From: an uncultured Alphaproteobacteria bacterium
GTDB taxonomy: Bacteria; Pseudomonadota; Alphaproteobacteria; Caulobacterales; Caulobacteraceae
Reading direction: 5' to 3'
DNA: 34,631 nucleotides
Assembly: GCA_903842425.1 (NCBI GenBank)
Contig: CAIMLY010000040.1
Location: 1 to 34,631 of the forward strand
Part shown: piece by piece, positions 11,750-20,418 of the stretch
How the letters are laid out: each line of letters starts with the position of its first letter
How positions within the stretch are numbered: position 1 is the stretch's first letter
Notes under the pieces: generated by a model
Databases searched by the model: none
What the model saw: the letters and a program-made list of their open reading frames with translations, nothing else
What the model was told of the DNA's origin: nothing
Translations under genes and position numbers: made by a program

Positions 11750-12997
11750 ATGACCCCCCAAGCCGAGTTCAAGTCCGACCTGCTGCGAACCCTGCAGGCG
11801 CGCGGCTACGTCCACCAGATCACGCATCCGGAGGAACTCGACGCCGCCGCCGGGGCCGGGCGCGTGGTGGGATACATCGGCTTTGACGCCACCGCCTCGT
11901 CCCTGCACGTGGGCAGCCTCCTGCAGATCATGATGCTGCGCCGGCTGCAGGAGGCGGGCCACAAGCCCATCGTCCTGATGGGCGGCGGCACCACCAAGGT
12001 GGGCGACCCCACCGACAAGGACCAGTCGCGCCCCCTCCTGACCGAGGCCCAGATCCAGGCCAACATCGACAGCATCAAGACGGTGTTCGCCCGCTTCCTG
12101 GCCTTTGGGGACGGACCGACCGACGCCGTCATGGTCAACAACGCCGACTGGCTGGACAAGCTGGGTTACGTCGAGTTCCTGAGGAACTTCGGCGTGCACT
12201 TCACCATCAACCGGATGCTGACCTTCGACTCGGTCCGGCTTCGCCTCGAGCGCGAACAGCCCATGACCTTCCTCGAGTTCAACTACATGCTGATGCAGGC
12301 CACCGACTTCCTGGAGCTGGAGCGCAACTACGGCTGCCAGCTGCAGATGGGCGGCTCGGACCAGTGGGGCAACATCCTGAACGGGGTGGAGCTGATCCGG
12401 CGGGTGGACCACAAGCAGGCCTTCGGGCTGACCAGTCCCCTGCTCGCCACGGCGTCGGGCCAGAAGATGGGCAAGACGGTCTCAGGCGCCGTCTGGCTGA
12501 ACGCCGACCTGCTGGCGCCCTACGACTACTGGCAGTTCTGGCGCAACACCGAGGATGCCGACGTGGGCCGCTTCCTCAAGCTGTTCACCGACCTGCCCCT
12601 CGAGGAAATCGCCCGCCTGGAGGCCCTTGCCGGCGCCGGGATCAACGACGCCAAGAAGGTGCTGGCCACCGAGGCCACCCGGCTTCTGCACGGCCCGGAG
12701 GCGGCGGCCGCGGCGGAGGAGGCGGCGCGGGTGGCCTTCGAGGCCGGCGGCCTGTCGGCGGACATGCCCACCCTGGCCTTGAAAGCCTCGGACCTCGCCG
12801 CCACATCCAACGTCGCGCTGATGGTGGCGGCGGGCTTTGCGGCCTCCAACTCCGAGGCGCGAAAGCAGATCGCCAACGGCGGCTTCCGGATCAATGGCGA
12901 GAAGGTCGTCGATCCGCAGGCCAGCGTCGCCCTCGGCGGCGCCGAGGCGGAGCTGAGGTCCGGCAAGCGCCGGGTCCGGCTTGTGATCGAACCCTGA
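11750..12997 (+). CDS. tyrS: tyrosine--tRNA ligase
   Basis: [16 protein letters not shown] (HIGH-like), [36 protein letters not shown] (KMSKS-like), C-terminal S4 domain. Confidence 0.97.
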   Translation: MTPQAEFKSDLLRTLQARGYVHQITHPEELDAAAGAGRVVGYIGFDATASSLHVGSLLQIMMLRRLQEAGHKPIVLMGGGTTKVGDPTDKDQSRPLLTEAQIQANIDSIKTVFARFLAFGDGPTDAVMVNNADWLDKLGYVEFLRNFGVHFTINRMLTFDSVRLRLEREQPMTFLEFNYMLMQATDFLELERNYGCQLQMGGSDQWGNILNGVELIRRVDHKQAFGLTSPLLATASGQKMGKTVSGAVWLNADLLAPYDYWQFWRNTEDADVGRFLKLFTDLPLEEIARLEALAGAGINDAKKVLATEATRLLHGPEAAAAAEEAARVAFEAGGLSADMPTLALKASDLAATSNVALMVAAGFAASNSEARKQIANGGFRINGEKVVDPQASVALGGAEAELRSGKRRVRLVIEP

Positions 12998-13007
12998 GGA
13001 GCGGAAG

Positions 13008-13472
13008 ATGGCGGAACTGGATGCCGGCGCGAAGGCGCCCGACTTCGAAATGGACGGCGCGGACGGTCCGGTCCGGCTCTCGGACTTCGCAGGCAAGGCC
13101 CTCGTCCTCTACTTCTACCCCAAGGACGACACCTCCGGCTGCACCCGGGAAGCCCAGGAGTTCTCGGCCCTGGCCGCCGATTTCGCCGCGGCGGGCGCCG
13201 TGGTGCTGGGCGTCTCCAAGGATTCTGTCGCCAGCCATGGCAAGTTCACCGCCAAGTACGGACTGGCCGTCCCCCTGGGGTCCGATCCCGAGGGCGCGAC
13301 GGTCGAGGCCTACGGCGCCTGGGTCGAGAAGAGCATGTATGGACGCAAGTACATGGGCATCGACCGCTCCACCTTCCTGGTCGACGGCGCCGGCGTCATC
13401 CGTCGGGCCTGGCGCAAGGTGAAGGCGCCCGGCCACGCCGCCGAGGTGCTGAAGGTCGTCCAGGCCCTCTGA
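13008..13472 (+). CDS. bcp: Bcp/PrxQ-type peroxiredoxin
   Basis: YFYPKDDTSGCTREAQEFSAL, VLGVSKDSVASHGKF, RSTFLVDGAGVIRRAWRKVK. Confidence 0.9.
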   Translation: MAELDAGAKAPDFEMDGADGPVRLSDFAGKALVLYFYPKDDTSGCTREAQEFSALAADFAAAGAVVLGVSKDSVASHGKFTAKYGLAVPLGSDPEGATVEAYGAWVEKSMYGRKYMGIDRSTFLVDGAGVIRRAWRKVKAPGHAAEVLKVVQAL

Positions 13473-13569
13473 CACCTTCTCTGCAACCCCGGCGGGAGCC
13501 TGCGAATCAGCGGGTTGCCAGCCAAGGGCTTAACGGACAATAACTGCGTCCCCATCGGTTGACCGCACG

Positions 13570-14736
13570 GTGAGCATGTCGCGTCTCGCGCAACTCCGGG
13601 GCCTGATCCTGGCCCTCTTCCCCGAACGGCACCTCTACCTCCGGTCCGGGGGAGAGATGAAGGGCGTGGTCCTGACCCCGGCCCGGCAGATGATCTTCGC
13701 CGCCTTCGCCCTCGGCCTCGCCGTCTGGGTCGCGACCTCGTTCGTCGCCATCCTGGTCGGCGCCCTGACCCAGTCGCGCAGCGATCGTGAACTCGCCCAG
13801 ATGCAGGCAAGGTCCGAGCGCTGGGTCGCCGACCGCGAGGCCCGCCTGAACAGTGCGGTCGCCCAGCTGAACGCCTCGGGCGCCTCCATCGGAGGCCTGG
13901 CCGAGTCCATCGAGAAGCGTCACGCCGCCCTTGCCCTGCTTCTGACCGACCTGCGGGGCGAGCCTGGCGCCATGGCCGCCCTGGCGCCGGCCCTCCGGGG
14001 TTCCCCTGACGCGGACGCCGAGCCGATCGCGCGGATCGCCGCCGTCCAGGCCAACCAGGAGCGGCTGGTCGACGCGGCGGAGGACTTCGCCCGGGGACGG
14101 GCGGACCGGCTGCGACTCGCCTTCCGCCTGGCCGGGCTGGCCCCGTCCAGTTACGCCTCCTCCGCCGCCTCCGGGGGACCGCTCCTGGAGTCCCCGGACC
14201 CCCGGGCCCTGGCTGCGGTCCTGGACGTGGACGAGCGCTTCGCCTCCCGGATCCAGAAGGCGGCCGAGAACCTCTCGGCGGCCAGCGCCCTGTCAGAGAG
14301 CGCCCAGCGGCTGCCCTTTGCCCAGCCTTCCCAGAACGCCCGCCGGACCAGCAGCTTCGGGGTTCGCTTCGATCCCTTCACAGGCCGGCCCGCCTTCCAT
14401 TCCGGGCTGGACTTCGTCTCAGGGTTCGGTTCCCCGGTCCTCACCACCGCGCCCGGCGTGGTGTCCTTCGCCGGGGTCCGGTCCGGCTATGGCAAGACCG
14501 TCGAGGTGGACCATGGCCGGGGCTTCAAGACCCGCTACGCGCACCTGTCCGCCCTGTCTGTGTCGCCGGGCCAGAGGGTGGCGGTCGGCCAGAGGGTCGG
14601 CGCCCTTGGGAATACCGGCCGCTCCACGGGCCCGCATCTTCACTACGAGATCTGGCTCAACGGCCGGGCCGTGAATCCCTATCGCTTCATCCGCGCAGGT
14701 GAACATGTTCAGCAAGCCCGCTCCCAGGCCGGATAA
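13570..14736 (+). CDS. M23 family metallopeptidase
   Basis: FHSGLDFVSGFGSPV, VVSFAGVRSGYGKTVEVDHGRGFKTRYAHL, GNTGRSTGPHLHYEIWLNGRAVNPYRFI; N-terminal TM and coiled coil; GTG start. Confidence 0.93.
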   Translation: MSMSRLAQLRGLILALFPERHLYLRSGGEMKGVVLTPARQMIFAAFALGLAVWVATSFVAILVGALTQSRSDRELAQMQARSERWVADREARLNSAVAQLNASGASIGGLAESIEKRHAALALLLTDLRGEPGAMAALAPALRGSPDADAEPIARIAAVQANQERLVDAAEDFARGRADRLRLAFRLAGLAPSSYASSAASGGPLLESPDPRALAAVLDVDERFASRIQKAAENLSAASALSESAQRLPFAQPSQNARRTSSFGVRFDPFTGRPAFHSGLDFVSGFGSPVLTTAPGVVSFAGVRSGYGKTVEVDHGRGFKTRYAHLSALSVSPGQRVAVGQRVGALGNTGRSTGPHLHYEIWLNGRAVNPYRFIRAGEHVQQARSQAG

Positions 14737-15175
14737 CCGGCCCGCCTCCCCCCTTGCGGAGCTCCCGTCGACCCCGCCCCCTGCGGGAGAGGGCACCGCC
14801 CGGGGTCGTCCGCGTCCGGCCTCGCTGCTGGCGCAGAACCTGGTCCTCGAAGGCTCAATCCAGAGCGACAGCGAGGTGCAGGTCGATGGCCTCGTGCGGG
14901 GTGACGTCCGCGTCGAGAAGCTGACGATCGGCGAGACCGGCCGGATCGAGGGACAGGTCGCGGCCGAGACCGCTGAGGTCCGCGGCCGGGTGGTCGGCGC
15001 CATCGTCGCCAAGCAGGTGCGGCTCTACAGTTCCGCCAGCGTCGAGGGCGATATCACGGCCGAGCAACTGGCGATCGAGCCCGGCGCTTCCTTCGAAGGC
15101 CGGAGCATCAAGCTCCAGCGCCCGAAACAGCCCGCCCCGGCGCCAGCGGCCCCGGCGGCGGCCGCCCAGGGCTGA
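14705..15175 (+). CDS. bactofilin (polymerising cytoskeletal protein)
   Basis: Bactofilin beta-helix pattern: VLEGSIQSDSEVQVDGLVRGDVRVEKLTIGETGRIEGQVAAETAEVRGRVVGAIVAKQVRLYSSASVEGDI. ATG at 14705, or upstream in-frame GTG at 14699. Confidence 0.92.
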   Translation: MFSKPAPRPDNRPASPLAELPSTPPPAGEGTARGRPRPASLLAQNLVLEGSIQSDSEVQVDGLVRGDVRVEKLTIGETGRIEGQVAAETAEVRGRVVGAIVAKQVRLYSSASVEGDITAEQLAIEPGASFEGRSIKLQRPKQPAPAPAAPAAAAQG

Positions 15176-15185
15176 CCGCCCGGGC

Positions 15186-16299
15186 TCAGGTCTCGCGGGT
15201 GACACCCACCCGCTGGGCCAGGCTGGCGCCCATGAAATCGTCGAGGTCGCCGTCCAGCACCCCCTGCGTATCCGAGGTCTCCACCTGGGTGCGAAGGTCC
15301 TTGACCATCTGGTAGGGCTGCAGGACGTAGGACCGGATCTGGTGCCCCCATCCGATGTCCGTCTTCTGGTCCTGGAGCGCCTGGGCCTCGGCCTCCCGCT
15401 TCTGGAGCTCGACCTCGTAGAGGCGAGCCCGGAGCATGCGCCAGGCCTCATCCCGGTTCTGGTGCTGTGACCGGCCGGTCTGGCAGGCGACAACCACCCC
15501 GGTTGGAATGTGGGTCAGGCGGACGGCGGAGTCGGTCTTGTTGATGTGCTGGCCCCCGGCGCCCGAGGCCCGGTAGGTGTCCGTGCGGACGTCCGACGGA
15601 TTGATGTCGATGACGATGGTGTCGTCGACCACGGGATACACCCAAACCGAGGCGAAACTGGTGTGCCGCTTGGTCGCCGCATCAAAGGGCGAAATGCGCA
15701 CCAGGCGATGGACGCCGGCCTCGGTCTTGAGCCATCCGTAGGCGTTGGGACCCTTGATCTGGATGGTCGCGGACTTGATCCCGACCTGTTCCCCGGGGGT
15801 CTCCTCGAGGACGTCGACGCTCATGCCGTGGGCATGGGCCCAGCGGGTGTACATGCGCAGAAGCATCCCGGCCCAGTCACAGGACTCCGTCCCGCCGGCG
15901 CCGGAGTTCACCTCCAGGAAGGCCTCGTTGCCGTCGGCCTCGCCCGAGAGTAGCGCCTCGAGCTCCGCCCGGGCGGCCCTCTCACGGATCGCCTTGAGCT
16001 GGGCCCGGGCGTCCTCGAGGGTGGCTTCGTCGTCTTCCTCGTCGGCCAGCTCGGCATAGCCGATCGCGTCGGCGAGGTCGCGCTCGAGCCCGGTGACGGC
16101 CTCGACCGAAGCGGCCAGACGAGAGCGCTCCCGGCTCAGGGCCTGGGCTTCGGCGGGGCGGTCCCACAGGGTGGGATCCTCGACCCGGGCGTTCAGTTCA
16201 TGCAGTTTGCGGAGTGCGACATCCCAGTCAAAGTCGCCTCCTGAGCAGCGCGATCGACTGCTCGATGTCGGCTTTTGCAGCCTCGACATCCGCTCTCAT
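15186..16299 (-). CDS. prfB: peptide chain release factor 2, expressed through a programmed +1 frameshift
   Basis: RF2 motifs ([25 protein letters not shown] with [26 protein letters not shown]). True start ATG at 16299: [23 protein letters not shown] then TGA; +1 shift gives [24 protein letters not shown]. The track ORF start at 16289 is out of frame with the native start. Confidence 0.95.
16228..16242 (-). promoter_or_regulatory. prfB programmed +1 frameshift signal: AGGAGG CGA CTT TGA
   Basis: Minus strand reads CTC AGG AGG CGA CTT TGA C: SD-like AGGAGG, 3-nt spacer, CTT-TGA-C slippery stop, as in classical RF2 recoding. Confidence 0.93.
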
Positions 16300-16346
16300 G
16301 GGGTCACTCCTGGAACTCGGCGGGCGGAAGTAGCGCGGACCCGCCC

Positions 16347-18749
16347 CTAATACAATCCGCTCATGTCGTCCGGACGACGGGCCGGCTGGCCGGCGCCCTC
16401 CCCCGCCGGACGGCCCAGCTGGTCGTAAGGCAGGGGCCGTGCCGGCAGGCCCTCGGAAGTCAGGTCCAAGGGGCGCGCGACGATCTTCGGTTCCGTTCCG
16501 GGCCGGAAGGCCTCACGGATCCCGTTGATGGTGGCGAACTTGGCGTTCTGCGGCGCCTTGAAGTCAGACTTCGGCAGGTTCCGTGAGGCGCCCCGCATGA
16601 AATCAATGAAGATGGGCACAGCCGCCTGGGTGCCGCTTTCGCCCTGGCCGAGGCTGCGGTTGTCGTCGAAACCGACAAAGACCCCCACCACCATCTGGGG
16701 CGTGTAGCCAATGAACCAGGCCGATCTGTAGTCGTTGGTCGTCCCGGTCTTGCCCGCGATGGGCAGGCCAAGGGACGAGACCGAGGCTGCCGTCCCCCTC
16801 TGCACCACGCCCTGGAGCATGGAGGTGATCTGGTAGGCGGTGATGGGATCCAGGACCTGTTCGCCACCCTGCGGGATCCGGGGGCTCTCTGCGCCGGTGA
16901 AGGCGGCGGTGCAGCGGGGACAGTCGCGGCGGTCGGCCTTCAGGATCGTCTCGCCCTTCGGGTCCTGGACAAGCTCGATCAGGTGGGGCTCCACGCGGCG
17001 GCCACCATTGGCGAAGGCGGCGTAGGCCCCGGTGATCCGCAGGGGTGTAGTCTCGCCAGCCCCAAGGGCCATGGCGAGGACAGGCTCCATGCCTGAGACG
17101 ACGCCCATGCGGACGGCCGTGTCACGGACCTTCTTCATGCCCACGCCCTGGGCGAGCCGGACGGTCATCGTGTTCCGGGACAGCTCAAGTCCCCGGCGCA
17201 GCTGCATGGCCCCGAAATAGGAACGGCTGTAGTTCTCGGGCGACCAGGCCTCCCCGGCGCGACCCGACAGGGTAATGGCCGAGTCGAGGACCGTACTCGC
17301 AGGGGTGTAGCCGTTCTCAAGGGCGGTGGCGTAGACGAACGGCTTGAAGGTCGAACCTGGCTGCCGCTTGGCCTGGGTCGCCCGGTTGAAACTGGACAGG
17401 GAGAAGGAGTACCCGCCCACCAGGGCCAGGACACGCCCGGTATTCGGCTCCACCACCACCAGGGCGCCATTGACCGCCGGAACCTGGCGCAAACGGAAGT
17501 TTCCGGACCCGGCCGGTTCGACGAACACCAGGTCTCCGGCGCTGAGCCCCCGGCCGGCCCGCGCCCAGGCGACGTCAGAGGGCGCCAGCCAGCCCCGGTC
17601 GCCATCCTTGCGGGTTTCGACGCGGACGCCGCGCCCCGTCGCCTCGGCGACGATCGCCACACGCCAGTCCCGACGCTCGGACGGGGCGCGGAAACGCGCC
17701 GCCGCCGTTTTCCAGCCCGGCCCATAGGTCGTCCGGGCGAAGGCCCCCCGCCAGCCGTGCCGCCGGTCATAGGTCTCAAGGCCGTTCATCAGCGCCCGGA
17801 GGGCATGGGACTGCAGCGCAGGATCAAGGGTCGTGCGGACGTAGAGCCCCCCCGCGTCCAGCTTGTCGCCCAGGGCGGCGCGGCCCTGCCGCCGGACTTC
17901 CTCGACGAAATAGTCCGCATCCCGATAGCGGGTCCGGGTCGGGGCCGCCTGGACCACCAGGTCCTCGGCCTTCGCCCGGGCCGCATCCGCGGCGGTGATC
18001 CAATGCAGCTCGGCCATCTGGTCCAGCACCCAGTTTCGCCGCGCAATGGCCTGGGCCTTCCGGCGGGTCGGATGGTAGTTGTCCGGCCCCTTCGGCAGGG
18101 CGGCAAGGTAGGCCGCCTCGGACAGGCTCAGCTCGTTTATGGACTTGCCGAAGTAATTGTAGGCCGCGGCCCCGACGCCGAAGGACCGGTAACCCAGCCA
18201 GATCTCGTTCAGGTAGAGTTCGAGGATCTGCTGCTTGGTGAGGGTCTCCTCGAGCCTCCGGGCGATCAGGGCCTCCTTGAACTTCCGCCCCAGGGTCGCG
18301 TCATTGGTCAGCAGGACATTCTTGGCCACCTGCTGGGTGATGGTGGAGCCGCCCTGCAGGCGACGCCCCTGGATCAGGCTGGGGACCGCCCGGCCCAGGG
18401 CCCGGGCCAGGCCGGCGGGATCGACGCCCTTGTGCCGGAAGAACGAGCGGTCCTCGGCCGCAAGGAAGGCCAGGGCCAGGTGCGAGGGAATGCTGTCATA
18501 CGGAACGAAGATGCGCCGTTCACGGCTGAACTCCCCGATCAGGGTGCCGTCCCAGGCGTAGGCCCGGGTCGAGGTCGGCGGCCGGTAGTCCGCGAGGTCG
18601 CGGGCGTCGGGCATGTCGTGGAAGAGCCATGCGGTGTAGACGGCGATGGCGAGCCCCCCGACCGCCACCAGGCTGAGCAGGGTTACCCCAGCAATGGCCA
18701 GCCATCTTTTAGGGGACTGCACGTCAGACACGCCTCCGCGCCCGCCCAC
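16347..18749 (-). CDS. mrcA: penicillin-binding protein 1A (transglycosylase/transpeptidase); start may be GTG at 18731
   Basis: FLAAEDRSFFRHKGVDPAGLARA, LQGGSTITQQVAKNVLL, KRQPGSTFKPFVYATALENGY (SxxK), GKTGTTNDYRSAWFIGYTP (KTG). Confidence 0.95.
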   Translation of the reverse strand: MGGRGGVSDVQSPKRWLAIAGVTLLSLVAVGGLAIAVYTAWLFHDMPDARDLADYRPPTSTRAYAWDGTLIGEFSRERRIFVPYDSIPSHLALAFLAAEDRSFFRHKGVDPAGLARALGRAVPSLIQGRRLQGGSTITQQVAKNVLLTNDATLGRKFKEALIARRLEETLTKQQILELYLNEIWLGYRSFGVGAAAYNYFGKSINELSLSEAAYLAALPKGPDNYHPTRRKAQAIARRNWVLDQMAELHWITAADAARAKAEDLVVQAAPTRTRYRDADYFVEEVRRQGRAALGDKLDAGGLYVRTTLDPALQSHALRALMNGLETYDRRHGWRGAFARTTYGPGWKTAAARFRAPSERRDWRVAIVAEATGRGVRVETRKDGDRGWLAPSDVAWARAGRGLSAGDLVFVEPAGSGNFRLRQVPAVNGALVVVEPNTGRVLALVGGYSFSLSSFNRATQAKRQPGSTFKPFVYATALENGYTPASTVLDSAITLSGRAGEAWSPENYSRSYFGAMQLRRGLELSRNTMTVRLAQGVGMKKVRDTAVRMGVVSGMEPVLAMALGAGETTPLRITGAYAAFANGGRRVEPHLIELVQDPKGETILKADRRDCPRCTAAFTGAESPRIPQGGEQVLDPITAYQITSMLQGVVQRGTAASVSSLGLPIAGKTGTTNDYRSAWFIGYTPQMVVGVFVGFDDNRSLGQGESGTQAAVPIFIDFMRGASRNLPKSDFKAPQNAKFATINGIREAFRPGTEPKIVARPLDLTSEGLPARPLPYDQLGRPAGEGAGQPARRPDDMSGLY

Positions 18750-18818
18750 GCGGCCGCTTGAGTTCTCGTCTAGGGCGCGTTTCCGAAAAGGGGAAGCCGG
18801 ATTCTGGCCCGCCCCGGC

Positions 18819-20033
18819 CTATCGGGAGGCGACCCTGAGGTCATTCCGGAAGTAGGTCTCGATGGCGGAGGCCACCGCCGCCACGAGGCGGTTACGGGAG
18901 GCGGGATCGGCCAGGAAGACCTGGTCATCAGGGTTGGTGATGAAGCCCATCTCGAGGAGGACGGCCGGCACGTCGGGGGCCAGCAGGACAGCAAGGCCGG
19001 CTTCCCGGTGGCTTCGCCGCAGCAGGGCCTGCTCGTCCCCGACCTCGTCGAGGAGAATCTGCGCGAAGGTGGCCGAACGGTTCTTGGTCGCCCTCTGGGT
19101 CAGGTCGAACAGGATTCCCGAGACGCTCTGGTCGGAGTGATAGCCAGCCTTCATGAACCAGTCGTCCCGGGTCACAAGCCGTGCGGAACGGCCGACCGCG
19201 CGGTCCGCCAGGGTGTAGACGCTGGCGCCGCGGACCGACTCATCGGGTCCGGAGTCCGCATGCAGCGAGATGAAGAGGTCGGCGTTGGCCTTGCGGGCGA
19301 TCTGGACCCGGGCGTCGAGGCCCACGTAGACGTCCCGGTCGCGGGTGAGCACCACCCTGTAGCGCCCGGTCCGCTCAAGCCGGTCCCTGAGAGCCAGGGC
19401 GGCGGCCAGGGTCAGGTCCTTTTCCTGGCGATCCCCGCCAAGGGCGCCGGGATCCTTGCCCCCGTGCCCGGCGTCGATCACCACGATCCGGCGCGAGTCC
19501 GCCCGGGCCTTCGCGCCCTTGCGGGAGGCTGCCGGCGGGGGTGACTTGAGTGAGGTCAGCTGGGCGCCCGGAACGGCGGCCTTGGCCGCCCGTGTGGCCG
19601 CCGGGGCGAGGTCGACCACATAGCGGTAGCCAGGAGCGCCGTCCCCGGGGGGCAAAAGGAACCGGCGCCGGACCTGGACGCCCTCAGCCACTTCTATGGT
19701 CAGGCGGGCCCCGCCGGCCTGGGGCGCGACACTCCAGCCCCGGACAAGCCCCTGCCCCCTGCCGCGCATGGGGGCTGCGAGTTCCGCGCCGGACAGGGCG
19801 ACGACCACCTTGCCGCCGGTCTCGGAGACCAGGCGGCCCGCAGCTTCGCCGGACAGGTCTATGACGAGACGGGTGGAGGTGTTGTCGCCCCCGAGGCGGA
19901 CCGCGTTCAGTTCTCCCGCCCGCGCCGGCCCCGCGGCCAGGATGAGCCAGAGGGCCCACCCGGCCAGGATCGGGAGGATCAGGTCGCTCCACCGCCGCCT
20001 GAAAGACATCCGCACCACGAAGACTTCGTCCAT
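18819..20033 (-). CDS. amiC: N-acetylmuramoyl-L-alanine amidase (AMIN + amidase_3)
   Basis: IVVIDAGHGGKDPGALG, DLFISLHADSGPDESVRGASVYTL, VPAVLLEMGFITNPDDQ; signal/TM segment near the start. Track start 20540 extends into the rne leader and is not credible; ATG at 20033 or 20009. Confidence 0.92.
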   Translation of the reverse strand: MDEVFVVRMSFRRRWSDLILPILAGWALWLILAAGPARAGELNAVRLGGDNTSTRLVIDLSGEAAGRLVSETGGKVVVALSGAELAAPMRGRGQGLVRGWSVAPQAGGARLTIEVAEGVQVRRRFLLPPGDGAPGYRYVVDLAPAATRAAKAAVPGAQLTSLKSPPPAASRKGAKARADSRRIVVIDAGHGGKDPGALGGDRQEKDLTLAAALALRDRLERTGRYRVVLTRDRDVYVGLDARVQIARKANADLFISLHADSGPDESVRGASVYTLADRAVGRSARLVTRDDWFMKAGYHSDQSVSGILFDLTQRATKNRSATFAQILLDEVGDEQALLRRSHREAGLAVLLAPDVPAVLLEMGFITNPDDQVFLADPASRNRLVAAVASAIETYFRNDLRVASR

Positions 20034-20418
20034 TTCCCCCGCCTGCTGCGGGTTTTGGTGAGGATAACGCAAGTGCGTAGTGAAATCGTTAAGGCCGCCA
20101 GCCCGGGGGCTCCGCCCCATCTTTTGCTGGCGCCCGACGTGATTTTGCTGCATCTGAGGCCATTCGGTCGTGCTGCGGTGCGATCGGGACAGGGGCCTTT
20201 GACGGCCTGCCCGTGGCCCTGCGCCCGGCAGACGCGAGGCTCCCGCTGCGGACGGCGAGCGTCCGCAACTTGGAAACACGCCATGGGCTGCGCAGCTCGA
20301 GCCAATTCCCGGCCGGTCGACACCCGCGTTACAGACGCGCGGTTCGGCCTCCTGCGCGGTCCTCGCCACAATCGGCGCAGCCCGGGTCACGACCCTGCGG
20401 CGCGCCACGGAGAACTGC
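20034..20418 (+). promoter_or_regulatory. 385-nt divergent intergenic region containing the probable rne promoter and long 5' leader
   Basis: No credible CDS; lies between divergent amiC and rne. Contains hairpin TGCGGACG-GCGAG-CGTCCGCA at 20247-20267. Confidence 0.5.
20247..20267 (+). other. predicted RNA hairpin in the rne leader (8-bp stem, 5-nt loop)
   Basis: TGCGGACG gcgag CGTCCGCA, perfect inverted repeat. Confidence 0.55.
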
